From: an uncultured Clostridia bacterium
GTDB taxonomy: Bacteria; Bacillota; Clostridia; Oscillospirales; Ruminococcaceae
DNA: 7,445 nt
Reading direction: 5' to 3'
Assembly: GCA_946056455.1 (NCBI GenBank)
Contig: CAMGJS010000037.1
Location: forward strand, 1-7,445
The notes beneath the pieces are model-generated. The model did not search any database and was not told where the DNA came from. It worked only from the letters and a program-made list of their open reading frames with translations. The translations under genes and the position numbers were made by a program. Shown piece by piece: positions 1-5,367 of this stretch (positions are counted from its first letter, which is position 1; each line of letters opens with the position of its first letter).

Positions 1-2
1 AA

Positions 3-83
3 GCTTATACCTCGCCCGTTGCTATTGATACATTTGCTCCGACGGGGGATTATACTTTATACCTTACAGACGCTATGGGTTAA
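3..83 (+). CDS. C-terminal end of an unidentified protein (partial)
   Basis: An open frame enters from the left edge and ends at TAA 81-83, giving 26 residues that end in TGDYTLYLTDAMG. The alternating polar/aromatic pattern (DYTLYLTD) resembles the last beta-strand of an extracellular or surface beta-sandwich domain, but too little is present to name a family. A strong hairpin terminator begins 15 nt after the stop, which supports this being a real gene end rather than a chance frame. The two other forward frames are less convincing: one stops at 26-28, and the other runs straight through the terminator. No function is assigned. Confidence 0.5.
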   Translation, partial: AYTSPVAIDTFAPTGDYTLYLTDAMG

Positions 84-97
84 AAGAAAAAAATCAA

Positions 98-135
98 GGG
101 TACCGATTTTATGCTCGGTACCCTTTTTCTTTTTT
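98..135. terminator. Intrinsic terminator, probably bidirectional
   Basis: A perfect 9-bp stem (GGGTACCGA at 98-106 pairing with TCGGTACCC at 115-123) encloses an 8-nt loop. It is followed on the plus strand by the T-tract at 124-135, interrupted by a single C. The upstream flank 82-97 is A-rich, so the same stem read on the minus strand is also followed by a T-rich run. It lies between the rightward partial gene ending at 83 and the leftward azlD ending at 141, as expected for a shared terminator between convergent genes. Confidence 0.9.
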
Positions 136-140
136 GAAAA

Positions 141-449
141 TCAAAAACCTAAAAGAGTTACGATATACGCCGCCGCACAAGCCGCAAGGGCAACTACTAC
201 CATCGACTTATCAAAAAACGCAAGAACGAGCGCAACGATAAGTCCTGCCGAGGCTGAAAAAACACTTCCCGTTGAGTAGAATATGGCAGGGAATGTCATT
301 GCTCCCAGAACGGCATAGGGTGTGTAGTAAAGAATACTCTTTATGAACTTGGACTTTATCTTTTTTCTGAAAAGCACCATCGGCAACATTCTTATTATGT
401 ATGTTACCCCTGCCATAACGAGTATGTATAAAAAGAGTTCCACAGTCAT
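141..449 (-). CDS. azlD: Branched-chain amino acid exporter, small subunit AzlD
   Basis: This 102-residue, strongly hydrophobic protein has the size of the AzlD/YgaH family (about 100-110 residues). It has about four membrane segments (roughly residues 3-19, 42-58, 63-79 and 83-100). The family-like motif YIIRMLP (17-23) closes the first helix and YTPYAVLGA (42-50) opens the second. AzlD pairs with AzlC in the cytoplasmic membrane to export branched-chain amino acids and analogues such as 4-azaleucine. The start codon overlaps the azlC stop as ATGA (449-446), and a Shine-Dalgarno sequence (GAGGAGG, plus-strand 460-466) lies inside the end of azlC, so the two are probably translationally coupled. 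The gene ends just before the shared terminator. The family call is firm, but the exact substrate is inferred from homology. Confidence 0.9.
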   Translation of the reverse strand: MTVELFLYILVMAGVTYIIRMLPMVLFRKKIKSKFIKSILYYTPYAVLGAMTFPAIFYSTGSVFSASAGLIVALVLAFFDKSMVVVALAACAAAYIVTLLGF

Positions 450-1186
450 TCTTCCGCCGCCTCCTCTTCGTCATTCCGAGGAAAGAGAATTGCCCCTAAA
501 ACAGATGTTATCACCGCGCAGATGATTATTGAAAATCCGCTTGAAATGCCGTTGAAAATCGGAATGTAATATAATGCGCAGCTAAGCAGAGCTGAAAGCC
601 CGACAATTAAAGCAACGCCCTTTTCTTTTCGTGACGGGGGGATAATAATTGCGACAAACATTCCGTATATTGCAATGCCGAGAGCCGCTTTTATCTTTTC
701 GGGCAGAAGCTCTCCTGCCGAGGAGCCTAAAAATGTCCCCAAAGACCAGCCTATCCAGGGGAGCAGAATAAGACCGTACATAAACCGCTTGCCTATCTCT
801 CCCTTTTGTGAGCAGGCGACGGCAAAGATTTCGTCCGTTATGCCAAAGGCAGTAAGAAAGCGGTGCGGCAGGGTGAAGGAGCTGTCAAGCTTTTGCGACA
901 CCGATATGCTCATTAAAAAGTATCTCATATTTATGACAAGCTGAGTAAGAGCCATTTCGCTGAGTGTTCCCATAGCCGCCATTATACCGATAGCCGCTAC
1001 CTGCCCCGCCGAGGTGAGATTGGTCATTGAAATTATTACAGCCGAGAGAACGCTTTGCCCGTTTGCAACAGCAGTTATACCAAAGCCGAACGATACGGCA
1101 AGATAACCAATAGCTATCGGCAGACCGCATTTGAGCCCATACAAAAAAGAATTTGGGCTTTCCTTGAGTTTGATTTTTTCAGACAT
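446..1186 (-). CDS. azlC: Branched-chain amino acid exporter, large subunit AzlC
   Basis: This 246-residue integral membrane protein matches the usual AzlC/YgaZ length (about 230-255). Family signatures are TSAGQ (58-62), NMRYFLMS (86-93) and GITDEIFA (115-122). Several hydrophobic helices follow, including 133-157, 166-184, 191-209 and 216-235. It forms the main subunit of the two-part exporter that moves valine, leucine, isoleucine and toxic analogues out of the cell. The ATG at 1186 is preceded by a GGGAAG ribosome binding site (plus-strand 1196-1201) with 9 nt spacing. The C-terminus is unusually acidic (NDEEEAAEE), and those GAA/GAG codons also carry the azlD ribosome binding site. A promoter lies about 50 bp upstream. 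There is no sign of truncation. Confidence 0.93.
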   Translation of the reverse strand: MSEKIKLKESPNSFLYGLKCGLPIAIGYLAVSFGFGITAVANGQSVLSAVIISMTNLTSAGQVAAIGIMAAMGTLSEMALTQLVINMRYFLMSISVSQKLDSSFTLPHRFLTAFGITDEIFAVACSQKGEIGKRFMYGLILLPWIGWSLGTFLGSSAGELLPEKIKAALGIAIYGMFVAIIIPPSRKEKGVALIVGLSALLSCALYYIPIFNGISSGFSIIICAVITSVLGAILFPRNDEEEAAEE

Positions 1187-1235
1187 TGAAGATTACTTCC
1201 CGTGATGAATTTTGCTTTAAAAAAACAGCAAAAAT

Positions 1236-1264
1236 ATCATAGCACAATTTGTCGCAATTTGCAA
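1236..1264 (-). promoter_or_regulatory. SigA-type promoter of azlCD
   Basis: Read on the minus strand, a -35 TTGCAA (1264-1259), a 17-bp spacer and a -10 TATGAT (1241-1236) form a good vegetative promoter. The start of transcription would fall near 1229, giving a leader of about 43 nt before azlC. That is too short for a T-box or amino-acid riboswitch, so control is more likely through a DNA-binding protein. The -35 sits in a 12-bp palindrome (1256-1267). Confidence 0.75.
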
Positions 1265-1267
1265 ATT
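1256..1267. promoter_or_regulatory. Palindrome AATTTGCAAATT over the azlC -35, possible operator
   Basis: This perfect 12-bp palindrome covers the whole -35 hexamer of the azlCD promoter. A second TTTGCAA lies at 1301-1307, inside a small ATTGC-TTT-GCAAT inverted repeat (1296-1308), 43 bp away, which is close to four helical turns. The placement would suit a repressor or an Lrp-like regulator that binds on one face of the DNA. AT-rich palindromes of this length do arise by chance, so the operator role is only inferred. Confidence 0.35.
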
Positions 1268-1344
1268 ATTTTTAAAAAGTCACATCATTGTTCAAATTGC
1301 TTTGCAATGGTACCAAATCGCCATACCACGCATTTTAGGTGAAA

Positions 1345-1359
1345 GTTTAAATTTTACAG
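1345..1359 (+). repeat. 15-bp direct repeat, copy 1
   Basis: GTTTAAATTTTACAG occurs here and again, identical, at 1408-1422, with starts 63 bp apart. The spacing equals six helical turns at 10.5 bp per turn, which would put both copies on the same DNA face. Copy 1 is followed by AAATTTACTGT, so its ACAG end can pair with the CTGT at 1367-1370. Confidence 0.6.
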
Positions 1360-1407
1360 AAATTTACTGTCCGTTGTTTTTCTCACAAAGGGGTAGTTTT
1401 TGCTATT

Positions 1408-1422
1408 GTTTAAATTTTACAG
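1408..1422 (+). repeat. 15-bp direct repeat, copy 2
   Basis: This is an exact second copy of GTTTAAATTTTACAG. The flanking bases differ from those of copy 1 (TTGTT before and TTCTTACA after), so the identity is confined to the 15-mer, as expected of a binding site rather than a larger duplication. The function is unknown. Confidence 0.6.
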
Positions 1423-1645
1423 TTCTTACATATTCTGTCATAGGTTTTATGACAAAACTTTTGCTTTTTGATATTTCTTCAACGAATGAAAGTTGAAAAC
1501 CGATATGGTATCGTGATGAGGTATGATGAAATTTTCCAGAAAATGTATGTAAAATAGGTGTATCAAAAATTACACACTAACCGTATTTTGCACCATAAAA
1601 TCCGCAAAAGCACTTATTTTTGCCCTGATTTTCCTTTCGGTAATA

Positions 1646-1675
1646 AAAAGAACAGCGTAAAAGTGCAGTTCTTTT
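1646..1675. repeat. Inverted repeat with 8-bp stem upstream of the rightward operon
   Basis: AAAAGAAC (1646-1653) pairs perfectly with GTTCTTTT (1668-1675) around a 14-nt loop. The stem is AT-rich and has no good T-run after it on the plus strand, though T-rich sequence follows on the minus strand, so it would be a weak terminator at best. AAGTGC in the loop (1661-1666) is also complementary to GCACTT at about 1610-1615, so two mutually exclusive pairings are possible. The operon promoter lies downstream, so this hairpin would not be in that transcript. Confidence 0.4.
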
Positions 1676-1699
1676 GGTTATAGTGACGATGTTTTTTTA

Positions 1700-1728
1700 T
1701 TGCACAACAAGTAGCAATATGCTATAAT
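1700..1728 (+). promoter_or_regulatory. SigA-type promoter of the hydrolase-murF-ddl-ktrBA operon
   Basis: TTGCAC (1700-1705), a 17-bp spacer and a perfect TATAAT (1723-1728) make a near-consensus vegetative promoter. Transcription should start about 7 bp after the -10, near 1735. This falls on the first in-frame ATG of the downstream gene, so that ATG would be leaderless if used and a later start codon is more likely. All five rightward genes follow at short spacing. Confidence 0.85.
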
Positions 1729-1763
1729 GTTAATATGTATAGCTGTCTGAAAATAAATAGTTT

Positions 1764-1767
1764 GGAG
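1764..1767 (+). promoter_or_regulatory. Ribosome binding site that decides the hydrolase start
   Basis: GGAG lies 9 nt before the in-frame TTG at 1777. The upstream ATG at 1735 has no purine-rich site before it (TATAATGTTAAT instead) and coincides with the predicted transcription start. Confidence 0.6.
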
Positions 1768-1776
1768 TATGATAAT

Positions 1777-2550
1777 TTGTTTACCGAAATTGACGGAATT
1801 AAGATAAATTATGAAATAAAGGGCGAGGGTGAAGCGGTCGTTCTTCTTCACGGATGGGGCGCGAATATTACCCTTTTTGCAAACCTCATTGAGCTTGTAT
1901 CAAAAAAATACAAGGTCATAGCCCTTGATATGCCCGGTTTCGGAAAAAGCTCCGAACCGCCCGACAGCTGGAAGGTCAGCGACTATTCGGAATTTGTCAT
2001 AAAGTTTCTCTCCTCAATGGGAGTGGAGAAAGCAACCTTACTCGGTCACTCCTTTGGGGGAAGAGTAATAATAAAAATGGCAACCTGCTTTGAGTTACCT
2101 TTTGAAATCGACAAGATTATTCTTGTGGACAGCGCAGGCATACTGCCGAAGAAAAGCCCCAAGCAGAAAAGAAAGCAGGCAAGATACAAGTTCTGCAAAA
2201 AGATACTTCTTCTTCCTCCCGTTAAGGCGATTTTCCCGAATGCTCTGGAAAAGTTTCAGAAGAAAATGGGTTCGGCGGATTATGCGTCGGCGTCCCCCAC
2301 TATGAGAAAAATTCTTGTTTCTGTAGTCAATGAGGACTTACAGCCGTTGCTACCAAAAATAAAGCAGTCTACTTTGCTTATATGGGGTGAGAATGATACT
2401 GCTACTCCACTCTCTGACGGAAAGCTTATGGAAGAACTCATTCCCGACGCAGGACTTGTCACAATAAAAGGGGCAGGGCACTATTCTTTTCTTGACGGAC
2501 AGTTCATCTTCAACCGTGTTATATGCTCATTCTTGAAAATAGGAGAATAA
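1777..2550 (+). CDS. Alpha/beta-fold hydrolase
   Basis: This cytoplasmic alpha/beta hydrolase has 257 residues from the TTG start at 1777, or 271 from the ATG at 1735. In the shorter numbering, the oxyanion HG of VVLLHGWGAN is at 25-26 and DMPGFGKS at 51-58. The nucleophile elbow GHSFGG (90-95) gives Ser92, the acid is Asp207 in IWGENDTATPL, and the base is His235 in GAGHYSF. The catalytic triad is complete, and a lysine-rich cap lies at about 125-155. There is no signal peptide. TTG 1777 is preferred because of its GGAG site and because the protein then begins directly at the first strand (FTEIDGIKINYEIKG). The gene leads an operon, with a 6-nt gap to the MurF-like ligase whose ribosome binding site overlaps its last codons. 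The substrate is unknown. By context, an ester or amide of a cell-wall precursor is possible, but this is inference. Confidence 0.88.
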   Translation: MFTEIDGIKINYEIKGEGEAVVLLHGWGANITLFANLIELVSKKYKVIALDMPGFGKSSEPPDSWKVSDYSEFVIKFLSSMGVEKATLLGHSFGGRVIIKMATCFELPFEIDKIILVDSAGILPKKSPKQKRKQARYKFCKKILLLPPVKAIFPNALEKFQKKMGSADYASASPTMRKILVSVVNEDLQPLLPKIKQSTLLIWGENDTATPLSDGKLMEELIPDAGLVTIKGAGHYSFLDGQFIFNRVICSFLKIGE

Positions 2551-2556
2551 TTCCGT

Positions 2557-4140
2557 ATGGATCTGACACTTTTTATCGTAACCGCAGTTATTGCCGTTGT
2601 TGCAAGATATTTTTCTGCTTTTCGTGAGCTTCATATGTTACAGCTGAGCTCTTATCAGTTTCTGAGCCACTTTAACCGTGCAAAGAAAAATTTTGCGGTA
2701 TATATCCCCTATCTTGTTTTTCTCATAGTACCCGTACTTTTTGCTACCCCCTTGTATGAAATTGAGATAATGAAGATAGTTCTGCCGATAGCGCTTTGTG
2801 TATGCTCGGTGGCGGTGATTATTTTAAATCTGCCGAAAAAGTTCAAAAAGCCGTTTGTCTATACCGCAAGGGTAAAGAGAATGATTGTCACTCTCACAAT
2901 TCTCACAATTATCCCGATGATGATTGCGGTCTTGGCTTATTTAAGACAAAGCTATGTTACGGCTTATTTCACCGTTGGACTTATGCTATGTCTTTCTCCC
3001 GTGGCGGCTCTGCTTTCAAACCTTATCAACTACCCCATTGAAGAATATATCAGAAGATGGTATATAAACGACGCTAAAAAAATACTTGGCGGAATGAAAG
3101 ATATGGGCATTGTGGGCATAACGGGAAGCTACGGCAAAACGAGTATGAAGTTCTATCTCGGTGAGCTGATGAACTCAAAATACAGCACGCTTATCACCCC
3201 CGAAAGCTACAACACACCTATGGGAGTGGTAAAGACTATCCGCACAATGATGAAGGCTACCCACGAAAGATTTATCTGCGAAATGGGCGCTCGGCACATA
3301 GGCGATATAAAGGAGCTTTGCGACATTGTTTTTCCTCAGGACGGAATTATTACCTCAATAGGTCCTCAGCACCTTGAAACATTCAAAAATATCGACAATA
3401 TAATTTCAACAAAATTTGAACTTGCCGACAGCGTAAACGGCAAGGGAATTTTAGTTGTCAACGGTGACAACGAATATATCCGCAAGGGAATGACAAAGTA
3501 TAAAAATGTCATCACCTACGGCTTTAATGAAAATAATGATTATAAAGCTACGGACATTTCAGTTTCTTTCAAGGGAACAAAATTCAGGGTTATTGCAAAG
3601 AACGGCGAAAGCTGTAATTATGAAACATCGCTCCTTGGCGAGCACAATGTTTTAAATCTTCTGGGAGCGATAACATACTGTTGTGAAAAAGGGTTTGCCC
3701 TTGACGAGCTTATCATTCCCGTGAGGAGAATTTCTGCGGTAAAGCACCGTCTTGAACTTATCGACGCAGGCGGCGACCTTTGCTATATCGACGACGCATA
3801 CAACTCAAACCCCAACGGTTGCCGTGCGGCGCTCTCGGTGCTGTCACTCTTTGACTGCTACAAGATACTCTGCACTCCCGGTATGGTAGAGCTTGGCGAG
3901 GAGCAGGATAGGCTCAACGAGGAATTCGGCGAAGAGGCGGCGGATGTGTGCGATTATGTCTCGCTTGTGGGAAGAAAGCAGACCGAGCCTATCTTAAAAG
4001 GTCTTAAAGCAAAGGGCTTTGACGAAGAGAAAATTTTTATCGCCGATAGTCTTTCGGAGGCGATTGAAAATATAAAAAATATCAGGACAGAAAAAAAGAA
4101 GATAGTTCTTCTTGAAAACGACCTGCCCGATAACTATTGA
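2557..4140 (+). CDS. Membrane-anchored MurF-like Mur ligase
   Basis: This 527-residue protein has two parts. Residues 1-158 hold about five membrane helices (about 3-20, 47-64, 71-90, 108-128 and 134-157). From about 170 onward it is a Mur ligase: P-loop GITGSYGKTS (187-196), ITPESYNTPMG (213-223), EMGARHIGDI (242-251), the likely carbamylated lysine Lys286 in STKFELA, LGEHNVLNLLGA (360-371), and the MurF-type IDDAYNSNPNG (411-421) and GMVELGEEQ (442-450). MurF normally joins D-Ala-D-Ala to UDP-MurNAc-tripeptide using ATP. Here the N-terminal UDP-substrate domain is absent and replaced by membrane helices, and the end reads VLLENDLPDNY instead of the usual KGS motif. The acceptor is therefore probably not the standard one. 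An AGGAG site 11 nt before the ATG supports the start, and a D-Ala-D-Ala ligase homologue follows 17 nt later. PgsB/CapB-type polyglutamate ligases also carry an N-terminal membrane helix, but the DDxYNxNP motif favours MurF. Confidence 0.88.
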   Translation: MDLTLFIVTAVIAVVARYFSAFRELHMLQLSSYQFLSHFNRAKKNFAVYIPYLVFLIVPVLFATPLYEIEIMKIVLPIALCVCSVAVIILNLPKKFKKPFVYTARVKRMIVTLTILTIIPMMIAVLAYLRQSYVTAYFTVGLMLCLSPVAALLSNLINYPIEEYIRRWYINDAKKILGGMKDMGIVGITGSYGKTSMKFYLGELMNSKYSTLITPESYNTPMGVVKTIRTMMKATHERFICEMGARHIGDIKELCDIVFPQDGIITSIGPQHLETFKNIDNIISTKFELADSVNGKGILVVNGDNEYIRKGMTKYKNVITYGFNENNDYKATDISVSFKGTKFRVIAKNGESCNYETSLLGEHNVLNLLGAITYCCEKGFALDELIIPVRRISAVKHRLELIDAGGDLCYIDDAYNSNPNGCRAALSVLSLFDCYKILCTPGMVELGEEQDRLNEEFGEEAADVCDYVSLVGRKQTEPILKGLKAKGFDEEKIFIADSLSEAIENIKNIRTEKKKIVLLENDLPDNY

Positions 4141-4145
4141 TTTTT

Positions 4146-4152
4146 GAGGTGA
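4146..4152 (+). promoter_or_regulatory. Ribosome binding site that decides the ligase start
   Basis: GAGGTGA is placed 5 nt before the ATG at 4158. In-frame TTG 4137 and GTG 4149 extend the frame but overlap the preceding gene or the site itself and lack a site of their own. Confidence 0.75.
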
Positions 4153-4157
4153 CCGTT

Positions 4158-5339
4158 ATGAAAATAAACCTTGCCGTAATTTTCGGAGGAAAAAGCGTTG
4201 AACACGAAATATCGGTAATATCTGCCGTTCAGGCGATGACAAATCTTGATACCGAAAAGTACAATATCATTCCCGTATATCTTACAAAGTCCCACGATTT
4301 TTATACGGGCGAGTGTTTAATGGATATTTCCGCTTTCAAGGACATTCCCACGATGCTGAAAAAATGCCGTAAGGTGACCTTTGTTACAGACGACAAGAAA
4401 ACATATCTTACTGAACTTTCAACAAAAATCTTTGCGGGAAGATACAATCAGGAGATAGATGTTGCCTTCCCCATAGTTCACGGAACGAATGTTGAGGACG
4501 GCGCTTTGCAGGGCTTTTTGCAGACACTCAATCTCCCCTATGTGGGCTGTAATGTTTTATCATCGGCTGTGGGAATGGATAAGTATGTTATGAAGCTTCT
4601 GCTTAAATACGCTGACTTCCCCGTTCTTGATTGTTGCAGATTTACTCTCTCGGAAACGAAAAATCTTATCGACTGTATTCATAAAATCGAGAACAAGCTT
4701 GGCTACCCCGTTATTGTCAAGCCTGAGAATTTAGGTTCAAGCGTGGGCATATCAAAGGCGGAAAACAGAGGAGAGCTTGAAACTGCTCTTAACACCGCAT
4801 TCGACTTTGCGGACCTTGTTATCGTTGAAAGAGCGGTACAGAACTTAAAGGAAATAAACTGCTCCGTTTTAGGCGACAGCGACGAGGCAGAAGCTTCAGT
4901 TCTTGAAGAGCCCGTTCAGTCGGATAAAATACTCAGCTACAAGGACAAATATGTATCGGGCGACAAGAGTGGCGGAAGCAAGGGTATGGCTACTCTCAAA
5001 AGAAAAATCCCCGCCGAAATTTCAAAAGAGGCAGAGGAAAAAATCAAGAAGATTGCCGTTGACGCTTTTAAGTATCTTGGCTGTAACGGCGTTTCAAGAA
5101 TAGATTTTCTTATGGACACAAAAACAGAGGAAATCTGGCTCAACGAAATTAACACTATCCCGGGCTCCCTTTCGTTCTATCTGTGGGAGCCCACGGGAAT
5201 GAAATACACCGAACTTCTCGACAAGCTTATCTCTCTTGCACTCAAACGGTTCAGAACAAACGAAAGAATAAACTATTCATACGACACGAATATTCTTTCT
5301 CAGTGCAAAGCGTTCGGCTCAAAGGGTTCAAAGCTGTAA
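4158..5339 (+). CDS. D-alanine--D-alanine ligase family protein (ATP-grasp)
   Basis: This 393-residue cytosolic ATP-grasp ligase is longer than E. coli DdlB (306). Motifs run in the Ddl order: FGGKSVEHEIS (9-19; Glu15 should hold the first D-Ala amine), PIVHGTNVEDGALQGF (105-120), PYVGCNVLSSAVGMDK (127-142), VIVKPENLGSSVGISK (185-200), the omega-loop YKDKYVSG (261-268, Tyr265), RIDF (314-317) and NEINTIPGS (329-337). The loop tyrosine is typical of D-Ala/D-Ser ligases and is absent from VanA-type D-lactate ligases. Past the last motif it departs from Ddl: PGSLSFYLWEPTG replaces the usual PGxTxxS, placing Tyr341 where DdlB has Ser281 near the second substrate. The omega-loop is glycine-rich (SGDKSGGSKG) and a tail with SYDTNIL ends the protein. 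The start at 4158 has a GAGGTGA site. It likely supplies a dipeptide to the upstream ligase, but the second residue is uncertain. Confidence 0.88.
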   Translation: MKINLAVIFGGKSVEHEISVISAVQAMTNLDTEKYNIIPVYLTKSHDFYTGECLMDISAFKDIPTMLKKCRKVTFVTDDKKTYLTELSTKIFAGRYNQEIDVAFPIVHGTNVEDGALQGFLQTLNLPYVGCNVLSSAVGMDKYVMKLLLKYADFPVLDCCRFTLSETKNLIDCIHKIENKLGYPVIVKPENLGSSVGISKAENRGELETALNTAFDFADLVIVERAVQNLKEINCSVLGDSDEAEASVLEEPVQSDKILSYKDKYVSGDKSGGSKGMATLKRKIPAEISKEAEEKIKKIAVDAFKYLGCNGVSRIDFLMDTKTEEIWLNEINTIPGSLSFYLWEPTGMKYTELLDKLISLALKRFRTNERINYSYDTNILSQCKAFGSKGSKL

Positions 5340-5367
5340 TACAGAAAGGCTTTAAGAGGGGAAATAT

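Larger units (their letters stand above)
1265..1699. other. AT-rich intergenic region between divergent operons, no convincing gene
   Basis: No open frame here has a credible ribosome binding site, codon pattern or recognisable protein. The longest forward frame (1302-1496) starts with TTG and translates to a Phe/Leu-rich sequence with no domain character. The region contains a duplicated 15-mer (1345-1359 and 1408-1422) and several small inverted repeats: CGATA-TGG-TATCG at 1500-1512, ATTTTC-CA-GAAAAT at 1531-1544, and a longer one at 1646-1675. No tRNA, T-box, c-di-AMP (ydaO) riboswitch or CRISPR pattern was recognised. A regulatory or non-coding RNA role remains possible but is not demonstrated. 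Confidence 0.5.

Noticed and set aside
1187..1235. T-box or amino-acid riboswitch leader for azlCD
   Set aside because: The leader from the predicted start is only about 43 nt and contains no T-box or specifier-like structure.
1302..1496. 64-codon forward frame in the intergenic region
   Set aside because: It starts with TTG without a ribosome binding site, has a Phe/Leu/Ser-rich composition typical of AT-rich noncoding DNA, and spans both copies of the 15-bp repeat.
1493..1527. Possible promoter TTGAAA ... TATGAT
   Set aside because: The spacer is 23 bp, too long for a SigA promoter, and no gene follows directly.
1270..1735. c-di-AMP (ydaO) riboswitch ahead of the operon that contains ktrBA
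   Set aside because: I could not find its conserved G-rich core, and the promoter lies only a few bases from the first gene.
4137..4157. Longer ligase start at TTG 4137 or GTG 4149
   Set aside because: These overlap the previous gene's stop or the ribosome binding site. ATG 4158 is correctly spaced from GAGGTGA and starts at the first Ddl strand (MKINLAVIFGG).
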